Below, piece by piece: positions 25,029 through 33,412 of a stretch of DNA of 64,000 nucleotides. Origin of the DNA: Burkholderia cenocepacia (GTDB lineage: Bacteria > Pseudomonadota > Gammaproteobacteria > Burkholderiales > Burkholderiaceae); assembly GCF_900446215.1 (NCBI RefSeq), contig NZ_UAQZ01000001.1:1798001-1862000 (forward strand), written 5' to 3'. The position numbers were made by a program, and so were the translations under genes. Positions within the stretch are counted from its first letter, which is position 1, and each line of letters begins with the position of its first letter. The notes beneath the pieces are model-generated. The model was given only the letters and a program-made list of their open reading frames with translations, did not search any database and was not told the DNA's origin.

Positions 25029-26018
25029 TTAGAGATCGAGCACCAGCACGGCGGAACGTGCGCGCGACACGCAGCAGCAGATCACCGTATTGCTCGCGCG
25101 CTCGGCCTTGCTCAGGCAGTGATCGCGATGATCGGGCTCACCGTCGAGCACCGGCACCATGCAGGTGCCGCACACGCCTTCGCCGCATGACGTGTCGACC
25201 TCGATGCCGATCGTCGCGAGTGCGTCGACGATCGACGTATCGGGGGCGACGCGCACCGACTGGCCGCTGCGGTGCAGGCGCACTTCGAAGCCACCGGCCG
25301 GGCCCGAACCGGCTTCGGCATTGCCCGCATCCGCGGCGACGGGTTCCGCCGCGAAGCGTTCGAGATGAATCGCGTCTTCCGGGATTCGCGTGGCCGCGGC
25401 CGCGACGACGGCATCCATGAACGGCCCGGGGCCGCACGTATAGACATGCGCCGTCGGGTCGATCGATTCCATGCAACGGCCGAGTTCGGCCGCGAGCGCA
25501 TCGGGCTCGACGCCGTAATGGAACGTCACGTGCGCTGCGAACGGCCCGGCCGACAGTTCGTCGACGAAGGCGGCATGGTCGCGGCTGCGCGCGAAATAGT
25601 GCAGTCGATAACGCGCGCCGCGCTTGTGCAGCGCATACGCCATCGACAGCAGCGGCGTGATGCCGATGCCGGCCGCGACGAGCACGTGTTCGCTCGCGTC
25701 ATCGGTCAGACGAAACAGGTTGCGCGGCGTGCCGATCGACAACTCGGCGCCGACGCTCACGTCGTCGTGCAGCGAACGCGAGCCGCCGCGCGACCGCGCT
25801 TCCTTCTTCACCGCGAACAGGTAGCTGCCGCGCTCGTCGGGGTTGCCGCACAGCGAGTATTGCCGCGTGATGCCGGACGGCGCGGTGACGTCGATATGGG
25901 CGCCCGGTTCGTACGCGTCGAACGGCTGGCCGTCGACGCGCGAGACCCGGAAACAGCGGATGTCCTGCGCCGCGTCGATCAGCGCGTCGATCCGGACCTG
26001 GTGGCGGTTCGCTTGCAT
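25029..26018 (-). CDS. iacF: Rieske-oxygenase reductase (VanB/IacF type)
   Basis: 329 residues: an FMN/FAD-binding ferredoxin-reductase domain (RQYSLCGNPDERGSYLFAVKKE), an NAD domain (LVAAGIGITPLLSMAYAL, VYTCGPGPFMDAVV) and a C-terminal plant-type [2Fe-2S] domain (CGEGVCGTCMVPVLDG and the final CLSKAE Cys). Class IA-type reductase that passes electrons from NADH to IacC/IacD. Encoded downstream of the MFS gene on the same strand, separate from iacCD by the LysR gene. Confidence 0.8.
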   Translation of the reverse strand: MQANRHQVRIDALIDAAQDIRCFRVSRVDGQPFDAYEPGAHIDVTAPSGITRQYSLCGNPDERGSYLFAVKKEARSRGGSRSLHDDVSVGAELSIGTPRNLFRLTDDASEHVLVAAGIGITPLLSMAYALHKRGARYRLHYFARSRDHAAFVDELSAGPFAAHVTFHYGVEPDALAAELGRCMESIDPTAHVYTCGPGPFMDAVVAAAATRIPEDAIHLERFAAEPVAADAGNAEAGSGPAGGFEVRLHRSGQSVRVAPDTSIVDALATIGIEVDTSCGEGVCGTCMVPVLDGEPDHRDHCLSKAERASNTVICCCVSRARSAVLVLDL

Positions 26019-26174
26019 GGGAAATTCCGTGGGATAGAGGAAAGCGGCGCGGCAGAGCCCGCGCCTTCATGCGATCGAGAATAGGGACGGGCATCGCATA
26101 AATCAAATCGATTAAAAAGCGATGCCTGAATCAGCCGGATGGATAATACTCGGGCGCGCGGTCGTGCCCGGCGT

Positions 26175-27572
26175 TCAGCGCGCGGCAATCGCGTCGCCAG
26201 CGCCGGCGGCCTGCGGCGTCGCGGCCGACGTGTGACCGCGTTCACGGTCGAGGCTGCGGCGATAGTGCCGGCAGCCGACGGCGAGCAGCAGCGCGGCGAG
26301 CGTGGCCGCCGCGACGTTGACGATCGACATCGAATGGCCGACCTCGGCCGGCGCGCCGAACACGCGATCGGTGAACAGCGCGACGACGGTCGTGCCGATG
26401 CCGAGCGCGATCAGGTTCGACACGAGCAGGAACAACGCGGAGATCTGCGCGCGCATCTGGTTCGGCGCGAGCGTCTGCATCGCGGCGGTCGAGGTCGGCA
26501 TCGGGAACGACGCGAAGAACATCGCGACGACCAGCATCGCGAGCGATGCGGGCAGGCTATCGAGCTGCGTGAACAGCGTCGCGGGGATCGCCATGCACGC
26601 GGCGCCGATCGCACCGGCGCGCATCGGCGCATCGCCGCGACCGCGCCGCAGCAGCCAGTCGTTGAGCCAGCCGCCGCAGAACACGCCGGCGGTGTTGGCG
26701 ACCAGCAGCACGATGCCGAGCGTGTAGCCGGCTTCGACGGCCGTCATCCCGAAGCGGCGGATATAGAACGCGGGCGTCCAGCTCAGCAGGCAGTACAGCG
26801 CCATCGCGTAGAACGAGAAGCCGAGGTAGTGGCACGAGAAGGTCGCGCGGTGCGTGCCGACGAAGCGCAGCGAATCGCGCATCGACACGCGCCGCACGGC
26901 GCCCGAGCGATCCTGCGCGAGCCCCTTGCGCTGCGGATCGCGCACGGTCGCGGCGAACAGCAGCGCGACGAGGATGCCCGGCAGCCCGACGATCAGGAAC
27001 GTGACCTGCCACGCATGCACCTGTCCGACCACCGGCAGCGTGAACGCGCTCGCATGCTTGAGCAGCGCGATCACGTAGCCGCCGATCAGGAACGCGATGC
27101 CGCCGCCGATGAACGAGCCGAGCGAATACACGGCGACCGCGCGCCCGAGCTTCTCCTTCGGGAAGTAGTCGGCGAGCATCGAATACGCGCCGGGCGACAG
27201 CGCGGCCTCGCCGACGCCCACACCCATCCGCGCGACGAACATCTGCACGAAATGCTGGCTGAGCCCGCACGCGGCGGTCGCGACGCTCCACAGCGCGATG
27301 CCGAGCGAGATGATGCGCGGGCGCGCATAGCGGTCGGCGAGATACGCGACGGGCAAGCCCATCACCGCATAGAACAGCGAAAACGCGAAGCCGTTGAGCA
27401 GGCTGAACTGCGTATCGGACAGGTGCAGGTCGCGCTTGATCGGTTCGATCATCAGCACGAGGACTTGCCGGTCGACGAACGAAAAGATGTACGCGAGCAT
27501 GCAGATGACGACGACATACCATTCGTACGTATAGCGCTTGCCGTCGGCAGCGCGGGCCGTGGATGCGGACAT
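26175..27572 (-). CDS. MFS transporter of the iac region
   Basis: 465 residues, 12 predicted helices, with VDRQVLVLMIEPIKRDLHLSDTQFSLL and RMGVGVGEAALSPGAYSMLADYF, typical of the Spinster/ACS-like MFS group. Cluster position between a Rieske reductase and a porin suggests it imports the auxin or a related acid. ATG 27572 follows GGAGAA; the frame extends upstream without a family match. Confidence 0.82.
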   Translation of the reverse strand: MSASTARAADGKRYTYEWYVVVICMLAYIFSFVDRQVLVLMIEPIKRDLHLSDTQFSLLNGFAFSLFYAVMGLPVAYLADRYARPRIISLGIALWSVATAACGLSQHFVQMFVARMGVGVGEAALSPGAYSMLADYFPKEKLGRAVAVYSLGSFIGGGIAFLIGGYVIALLKHASAFTLPVVGQVHAWQVTFLIVGLPGILVALLFAATVRDPQRKGLAQDRSGAVRRVSMRDSLRFVGTHRATFSCHYLGFSFYAMALYCLLSWTPAFYIRRFGMTAVEAGYTLGIVLLVANTAGVFCGGWLNDWLLRRGRGDAPMRAGAIGAACMAIPATLFTQLDSLPASLAMLVVAMFFASFPMPTSTAAMQTLAPNQMRAQISALFLLVSNLIALGIGTTVVALFTDRVFGAPAEVGHSMSIVNVAAATLAALLLAVGCRHYRRSLDRERGHTSAATPQAAGAGDAIAAR

Positions 27573-27832
27573 GCGGGTTCTCCAGGAGCGGGCGGTGGGA
27601 AAGCGCGGCATCGGCCTGGCGGGCCGGGCGCGGTCGCGGCGCGAAAGCGTGCGGGTGACACGATCGACACGATCGGAGAGCAGCGTAGTCGGCCAAATTC
27701 GGCCGCCATAGCCGGAGTGACAGCCGCGCCACACGGACATTTACCGACCCGGATAAAGAAAACACCGAGACCGTGCGCACGGGCCGCCGTGCAGCGCGCG
27801 TGCGGCGGGGCCCGCGCGCGTCATGCGGCGCA

Positions 27833-27849
27833 TCTATAAGCGTTATAGA
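27833..27849. promoter_or_regulatory. 17-bp palindromic operator candidate upstream of porin
   Basis: TCTATAAGCGTTATAGA is a perfect palindrome about 140 bp before the porin start and fits the LysR T-N11-A core. Confidence 0.45.
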
Positions 27850-27908
27850 GCGCATTGCGTCGACGTCCGAAATTGTCGTTCCTAGACTCGGCCCGGTTTT
27901 GATCGGCA

Positions 27909-27932
27909 GCGTTCGCATCTGAAAGCGAACGC
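27909..27932 (+). promoter_or_regulatory. Hairpin in the porin leader
   Basis: Eight-base-pair perfect stem GCGTTCGC/GCGAACGC around an 8-nt loop, probably within the 5' untranslated region of the porin mRNA. Possible mRNA-stability or regulatory structure. Confidence 0.4.
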
Positions 27933-27990
27933 GCTTCACATCAAGCGGCGCGATGCCGACAGGCGCCGCAACTTCTACGGGACGACGCAG

Positions 27991-29109
27991 ATGAACCATC
28001 CGAACGGGCGGGCCGACCGGCTTGCCGTACCGCTTGCCGCGCTGCTCGCATGCATCGCGCTGCCGGCCGTCGCGCAATCGAGCGTGACGCTCTACGGCCG
28101 CATCGACACCGCGATCGAATACGCGAACGCCGGGCCGAACCACGTGGCGCGCATGGGCAGCGGCAACCTGTGGGCGTCGCAGTGGGGGCTGAAGGGCGTC
28201 GAGGATCTCGGCGGCGGTTATGCGACGATCTTCAAGCTGGAAGACGGTTTCAACGCGGCGAGCGGCGCGTTGTCGAACAGCAGCGCGCTGTTCGGCCGCG
28301 AAGCGTGGGTCGGCATCACCGGGCCGTTCGGCGGCGTGCAGTTCGGCGAGCTCTACACGATCCTGCATACGACGCTCGTCACGTACAGCCTGCCGGGGCT
28401 CGGCGCGGGGCTCGCCTGGGGCAACGCGACCAACAATTTCGTCGGGCCCGCGTTCCTGCGCGTGCGCAACTCGATGCGCTACACGTCGCCGCGCTACGCG
28501 GGCTTCATGCTGCGCGCGATGGCTGCACGCGGCGCCAACGGCGCGGCCGGGCAGCCGGCGACGCTCGGCGATACGTACGGCGCCGGCATCAATTACGTGC
28601 GCGGCGGCTTGTCGGTCGACGTCGACTACATGCAGCAGAAGTTCAGTCCGGTCGCGGCGTCCACGCTCGGCAGCACGAGCCCGGCCGCGAACGGCAACTA
28701 CACGCTCGGCGCGATTTCGTACGACTTCAGCGTCGTGAAAGTGGCCGCGCTGTACCTGCGCCATCGCGGCGGCCCCGATGTGGCGACCGCGATCGACGGC
28801 CAGAGCGCGTATCCGCACAGCGACATCATGGAACTCAGCGCGACGGTGCCGATCGGGCGCGCGTCGCTGCTGCTGAGCATCGGCCATTACCGGAAGGTGG
28901 CCGACAGCGACGGCAACGCCGATTCGTACGGCATCCGCTTCGACTATCCGCTGTCGAAGCGCACGGTGCTGTACACGGGCGCCGCGATGGTGCGCAACGG
29001 CGCGCATGCGCGCTTCGTCGTCAACGGCGCGGCGGGCGGCGGCGTCGCGGTGGCGAAGCCGGGGGCGACCGCCAGCTCGCTCGTCGCGGGCATCCTCACG
29101 TCGTTCTGA
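27991..29109 (+). CDS. Gram-negative general porin
   Basis: 372 residues. Signal peptide ending in LPAVAQ, mature start SSVTLYGRIDTAIEYAN, repeated aromatic-rich beta strands (GGVQFGELYTILHTTLVTY, KRTVLYTGAAMVRNG) and a C-terminal Phe typical of outer-membrane barrels. It would provide uptake across the outer membrane, likely for the auxin pathway given its place beside the iac transporter. The ribosome site is weak. Confidence 0.85.
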   Translation: MNHPNGRADRLAVPLAALLACIALPAVAQSSVTLYGRIDTAIEYANAGPNHVARMGSGNLWASQWGLKGVEDLGGGYATIFKLEDGFNAASGALSNSSALFGREAWVGITGPFGGVQFGELYTILHTTLVTYSLPGLGAGLAWGNATNNFVGPAFLRVRNSMRYTSPRYAGFMLRAMAARGANGAAGQPATLGDTYGAGINYVRGGLSVDVDYMQQKFSPVAASTLGSTSPAANGNYTLGAISYDFSVVKVAALYLRHRGGPDVATAIDGQSAYPHSDIMELSATVPIGRASLLLSIGHYRKVADSDGNADSYGIRFDYPLSKRTVLYTGAAMVRNGAHARFVVNGAAGGGVAVAKPGATASSLVAGILTSF

Positions 29110-29135
29110 GCGTTGCGGCGGCCCCGCGTGCGCCG

Positions 29136-30173
29136 CTATGCGCAGGCGGGCGGCTGCGGCGCGAGCCATGCGTCGAACGGCGCCTGCTCGCCGATATTGA
29201 ACAGTTCGAGCAGCAGCGCCCGCAGCCAGCGATGGCCGGGGTCCGCGTCGAAGCGGCGGTGCCAGTACGCATTGACGGCCCATTCGCCGGCGCCGGCGAT
29301 CTCGTACAGCACGCACGGCTGGCGTGCCGCGAACGTGATCGCGATCGTCTCCGGCAGGATCAGCGCGTAATCGCCGCCCTGCAGCAGGGCAGGCACCACC
29401 AGAAAATCGGGCAGCGCCGCGCGCACGCGCGGCATCAGCTCGTGCCGTTCGAGCAGTTGCATCGATTGCGGATGCGACGTGACCGCGACGAAGCGCAACG
29501 CATCGGGCGCCGTGCCGTCGAGCACGAAATCGTCGGGCAGCCCGACGCGCTGCGCGGTGCGGCGTGGCATCAGCAGCACGCAGCGCTCGTGCAGCAGCGC
29601 GGTGCGCTGGAAGTGGCTCGACGCATCGGCGAAATGCCCGAGCGCGAAGTCGATGCGCCCCGATTCGAGCGCGACGTTGAGCTGGCATTCGTCGACGTGC
29701 AGTGTCTCGATCACGGCGCCCGGCGCGCGCCGGTCGAACGCGGCGAGCAGCGTCGGCAGGAACGCGCTCGCCGCGAAATCGCTCATGTGCAGGCGGAACA
29801 CGCGCTGCGTGCTGTCGGGCGCGAAGCGCGAGCCTTCGTCGAGCACGTCCTGCAGGATCGCGAGCGCCTTGTCGACCGAGATCGCGAGCCGTTGGGCACG
29901 CGGGGTCGGCTCGACGCCGGTGCCGGTGCGCACGAACAGCGCGTCGCGGAACATCAGCCGCAGCCGGCCGAGCGCGTAGCTGACGGACGGCTGCGTGACG
30001 CCGAGCCGCAGCGCCGCGCGGCCGACGTGCCGCTCCTCGTACACCGCGCGAAACGTCTTCAACAGGTTGAGATCGAGATCCTGCACGCGCAGGCCGTCGG
30101 GCGCGTCGCCGTCGTGCGGCGCGGGGTCAGGGCGGGCGGGGGCCGTCGCGCGGCCGGGAGCGGAGAGCGTCAT
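29136..30173 (-). CDS. LysR-family regulator coupled to an AraC gene
   Basis: 345 residues, with about 40 extra N-terminal residues (Ala/Pro/Asp-rich) before the LysR HTH (LDLNLLKTFRAVYEERHVGRA). The effector domain is of the NodD/NahR-like branch. The ATG at 30173 overlaps the stop of the AraC gene (ATGA), an unusual arrangement in which two regulators of different families are translated from one message. It converges with the porin gene. Confidence 0.83.
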   Translation of the reverse strand: MTLSAPGRATAPARPDPAPHDGDAPDGLRVQDLDLNLLKTFRAVYEERHVGRAALRLGVTQPSVSYALGRLRLMFRDALFVRTGTGVEPTPRAQRLAISVDKALAILQDVLDEGSRFAPDSTQRVFRLHMSDFAASAFLPTLLAAFDRRAPGAVIETLHVDECQLNVALESGRIDFALGHFADASSHFQRTALLHERCVLLMPRRTAQRVGLPDDFVLDGTAPDALRFVAVTSHPQSMQLLERHELMPRVRAALPDFLVVPALLQGGDYALILPETIAITFAARQPCVLYEIAGAGEWAVNAYWHRRFDADPGHRWLRALLLELFNIGEQAPFDAWLAPQPPACA

Positions 30174-31138
30174 CGGGTCTGCCTCGCGGTGACGGAAGGC
30201 GGGTGGCCGTAACGCCGCGCATACGCCTTCGCGAAATGGCCGAAGCCATGGATGCCGTGCGCGATCAGCACGTCGGTCACGCTGCGCGCGTCGCCGCGTT
30301 GCAGCGCCGCGTGCACGGCGGCGAGCCGACGCTCGCGCACGTACGCGGCCGGCGTGGTGTGCAGGAACGCGCGGAACGCATGCTGCAGCGTGCGCGGCGC
30401 GACGCCCGCGACGGCCGCCAGCGCGGCGAGCGCGAGCGGTTCGCCGAGATGCGCATCGACGTGATCGCACGCGCGGCGCACGTGCGCGGGCAGCGGCGGC
30501 GTGCCGCGCAGCAGCGCGTCGCTGTACGCGTGCGGCAGGTGCGTGAGCAGCAGCGACATCAGCCACGCGGTGAGGTCGGCGCCGAACACCGGCGAGGCCG
30601 TGCCGACGCCCGGCTGCGCGCCGAGCCGGCACAGGTACTCGAAGGTCGGCAGCACGAGCGCGGCGCCTGTGCCGCCGGCCGCGAGGTCGAATTGCAGCGG
30701 CCGCGTGAGCGTCGCCTGCAGCATGTCCTGCAGCTTGCATTCGAGCGCGCCGCGTTCGAGCCGCAGCACGAGGTTGCGGCAATCGGGGCTCGTGCGCAGG
30801 CGGCTCGCGAGCGCGGGCGACGACACGGTCAGCTCGCCGGGCCCGGCGCGTGCGACGACGCTGCCGGCCTGCAGCTCGCATGCGCCCGCGAGCGTCAGCC
30901 GGAACAGGAAGTGATCGGCATCGTCGCCGAAATCGATGCGTGTCTCGCGGCCGTAGCAGAGTTCGAGCAGCGCGCCGTGATGCAGCGGCACCTCGTACAG
31001 CTCCGCGTGAAACGGATCGCGGCCGGACGCGGCCATCCGGTGCGGCCCGAGCCGGTGCGCGACCGCGCGTTCGACCTCGTCGGGGGCCTGCAGCGTGCCG
31101 AGCCGGTTCGGCGCATGGCGGGAAAGGGCGATGTCCAT
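30170..31138 (-). CDS. AraC-family regulator (AndR/AraC-binding-like type)
   Basis: 322 residues. N-terminal AraC-binding-like cupin region and C-terminal HTH pair (LALAALAAVAGVAPRTLQHAF and VTDVLIAHGIHGFGHFAKAYARRYG). Related to regulators of aromatic dioxygenase genes. Divergent from the opine-dehydrogenase-like gene (150 bp between starts), so that gene and its partner are likely targets. Confidence 0.83.
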   Translation of the reverse strand: MDIALSRHAPNRLGTLQAPDEVERAVAHRLGPHRMAASGRDPFHAELYEVPLHHGALLELCYGRETRIDFGDDADHFLFRLTLAGACELQAGSVVARAGPGELTVSSPALASRLRTSPDCRNLVLRLERGALECKLQDMLQATLTRPLQFDLAAGGTGAALVLPTFEYLCRLGAQPGVGTASPVFGADLTAWLMSLLLTHLPHAYSDALLRGTPPLPAHVRRACDHVDAHLGEPLALAALAAVAGVAPRTLQHAFRAFLHTTPAAYVRERRLAAVHAALQRGDARSVTDVLIAHGIHGFGHFAKAYARRYGHPPSVTARQTR

Positions 31139-31287
31139 GCCTAGACCTCGTGGCGGATACGGGAGCGCCGCGGCCTGCGCATCGCCGCGATTGCGTTGCG
31201 CGAACGGGCGCGTCGTTGCGCGTTTTGAAGCGACGCGGCGCGGGCGGCCGCGTAGTCTCGGACATACTCGATCACCGGGAGAAAACG

Positions 31288-32394
31288 ATGAAGGTATGTG
31301 TTCTGGGCGGCGGCCACGGTTGCCATGCGGCGGCCATCGACCTGCTCGAAAAAGGCCACGACGTGACGTGGTGGCGGCGCGATCGCGAGCCGCATGCGCG
31401 GCTGCGCGAGCTTGGCGTGCTGAACGTCGCCGACTATCGCGGCAAGCGTTCGGTGCCGCTCGGCGATGCGCCGGGCGCGATCCGCCTGACCGACGATCTC
31501 GCCGCCGCGCTGCGCGGCGCGCAACTCGTCGTGGTGCCGCTGCCGGCCACGTCGCACGACGCGCTCGCCGCGCAGGTCGCGCCGCTGCTGGAGGATGGCC
31601 AGGTCGTGTTCCTGCCGCCCGGCACGTTCGGCAGTGCCGTGTTCGCCCGCGCGGCGGCCGATGCCGGCAACCGTTCGCGCGTCGCGTTCGCCGAAACGGG
31701 CACGCTGCCGTACCTGGTGCGCAAGCACGGCGACAACGACGTCGTGATCAGCGCATACGCGACGCGCCTGCCGACCGGCGTGTGGCCGGCGAATGCGGCG
31801 GGCTGGGCGTTCGACGTGCTGCGCGCCGGCTATCCGTCGGTCGAGCCGGTCGAGGATGCGTTGTCCGGCGCGCTGATGAACGCGGGCCCGGTGATCCATC
31901 CGCCGCTGATCCTGATGAACGCCGGGCCGCTCGAACACTTCGACGCGTGGGACATCCACAACGAAGGCACGCAGCCGTCGATCCGCCGCGTGACGAACGC
32001 GCTCGACGCCGAGCGCATCGCGGTGCGCGAAGCGCTCGGCTACCGCGCGCCGCATTTCCCGCTCGCCGATCACTACGCGACCGACGGCGACGAGTGGATG
32101 TACGGGCGCGGCGCGCACGGCAAGCTGACCGATAGCGGCGACTGGCGCGAGAAGATCGATCTGCGCGCGCATCGCTACATGCTCGAGGACACCCGGCTCG
32201 GGCTGTCGTTCATCGTGTCGTGCGGGCGTTGGGCCGGCGTGCCGACGCCCGTCGCGCAAGGGCTGCTGAGCATCGCGAGCGCGGTCGCGGTGCGCGACCT
32301 GTATGCGGAAGGCCGCACGCTGGAGCGGCTCGGGCTCGCGGCGCTGTCGAAGGACGCGCTGCGCGCGCTGCTCGACGCGGGGTATTCGGCATGA
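31288..32394 (+). CDS. Octopine/nopaline-dehydrogenase-family NAD(P) oxidoreductase
   Basis: 368 residues: N-terminal Rossmann fold starting VCVLGGGHGCHAAAIDLLEKGHDV and a C-terminal opine-dehydrogenase helical domain with NAGPVIHPPLILMNAG and DHYATDGDEWMYG. The family oxidises or forms N-(carboxyalkyl)amino acids, but bacterial members also include ketopantoate-reductase-like enzymes with other substrates. It is the first gene of a pair with a 3-hydroxyacyl-CoA dehydrogenase. ATG 31288 follows GGGAGAAA. Confidence 0.8.
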   Translation: MKVCVLGGGHGCHAAAIDLLEKGHDVTWWRRDREPHARLRELGVLNVADYRGKRSVPLGDAPGAIRLTDDLAAALRGAQLVVVPLPATSHDALAAQVAPLLEDGQVVFLPPGTFGSAVFARAAADAGNRSRVAFAETGTLPYLVRKHGDNDVVISAYATRLPTGVWPANAAGWAFDVLRAGYPSVEPVEDALSGALMNAGPVIHPPLILMNAGPLEHFDAWDIHNEGTQPSIRRVTNALDAERIAVREALGYRAPHFPLADHYATDGDEWMYGRGAHGKLTDSGDWREKIDLRAHRYMLEDTRLGLSFIVSCGRWAGVPTPVAQGLLSIASAVAVRDLYAEGRTLERLGLAALSKDALRALLDAGYSA

Positions 32395-33401
32395 AGGCGG
32401 CTGCCGATGTGACACGCATTCACGTGCTCGGCGCGGGACGCATGGGGCAGGGCATCGCGCTCGTGTTCGCGTTCGCGGGCCTCGACGTGACGCTGATCGA
32501 CTTCAAGCCGCGCGACGTGCACGCGTGGCGCGCATTCGAGGGCCGCACGCGCGACGAGATCGTGCGGCCGCTGCACGCGCAGGTCGCGCTCGGCCGCATC
32601 GACGCCGCGCAGGCCGACGCCGTCGTCGCGCGCATCGCGCTCGTGGCGCGGGACGGCGCGGCCGACGCGGTACGTGATGCCGACATCGTGTTCGAGGCGC
32701 TGCCCGAAGTGCTCGATGCAAAGGCCGACGCGCTGCGCTGGCTCGGCGAGCACGTCGATGCGCACGCAACGATCGCGTCGACCACGTCGACGTTCGTCGT
32801 CACCGAATTGCAGCGCCACGTCACGCACCCGGCGCGGATGCTGAACGCGCACTGGCTGAACCCGGCGCTGCTGATGCCGCTCGTCGAGGTCAGCCGCAGC
32901 GAGGCGACCGATCAGGCCGTCGTCGACGGGCTCGCGGCGCTGCTCGAACGCGTGGGCAAGAAGCCGGTGATCTGCGGGCCGGCGCCCGGCTATATCGTGC
33001 CGCGCATCCAGGCGCTCGCGATGAACGAGGCCGCGCGGATGGTCGAGGAAGGCGTGGCCAGCGCCGAGGACATCGACACTGCGATCCGCACCGGCTTCGG
33101 CCCGCGTTTCGCGGTGCTCGGGCTGCTCGAATTCATCGACTGGGGCGGTTGCGACATCCTGTACTACGCGTCGACGTACCTGGCCGGCGAAATCGGCCCG
33201 CGCTTCGCGCCGGCCGCGAGCGTCGTGCGCAACATGGAAGCCGGCCGCGACGGCGTGCGCACGGGCGCCGGCTTTCACGACTATGCGGCGGTCGACGTGC
33301 CCGCGTACATGCGGCAGCGGCTCGGCGAATTCGCGCGGCTGCTCGACCATCTCGGTCTGGCGCCGGCGTTCGACCGCGCGCGGCGCGACGCCGGGCGCTG
33401 A
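32391..33401 (+). CDS. 3-hydroxyacyl-CoA dehydrogenase
   Basis: 336 residues. NAD-binding GAGRMGQGIALVFAFAGLDV, catalytic region AHWLNPALLMPLVEV with the conserved His, PGYIVPRIQALAMNEAARMVEEG and a C-terminal helical domain. It resembles short 3-hydroxybutyryl-CoA or hydroxy-acid dehydrogenases rather than the fused FadB type. The ATG overlaps the stop of the opine-dehydrogenase-like gene (ATGA), so the two are coupled and probably act in one pathway. Confidence 0.82.
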   Translation: MKAAADVTRIHVLGAGRMGQGIALVFAFAGLDVTLIDFKPRDVHAWRAFEGRTRDEIVRPLHAQVALGRIDAAQADAVVARIALVARDGAADAVRDADIVFEALPEVLDAKADALRWLGEHVDAHATIASTTSTFVVTELQRHVTHPARMLNAHWLNPALLMPLVEVSRSEATDQAVVDGLAALLERVGKKPVICGPAPGYIVPRIQALAMNEAARMVEEGVASAEDIDTAIRTGFGPRFAVLGLLEFIDWGGCDILYYASTYLAGEIGPRFAPAASVVRNMEAGRDGVRTGAGFHDYAAVDVPAYMRQRLGEFARLLDHLGLAPAFDRARRDAGR

Positions 33402-33412
33402 GCGGCGCGCGA

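Larger units (their letters stand above)
27573..27990. other. Divergent MFS/porin control region
   Basis: 418 bp without a credible gene. It holds a 17-bp perfect palindrome TCTATAAGCGTTATAGA (27833-27849), which contains a LysR-type T-N11-A, and a perfect hairpin GCGTTCGC/GCGAACGC with an 8-nt loop (27909-27932) 58 nt before the porin ATG. Confidence 0.5.

Noticed and set aside
26557-29688. 1043-residue minus-strand open frame
   Set aside because: It runs out of frame through the MFS and LysR genes and antisense to the porin gene, and has no motif; a product of few stop codons at high GC.
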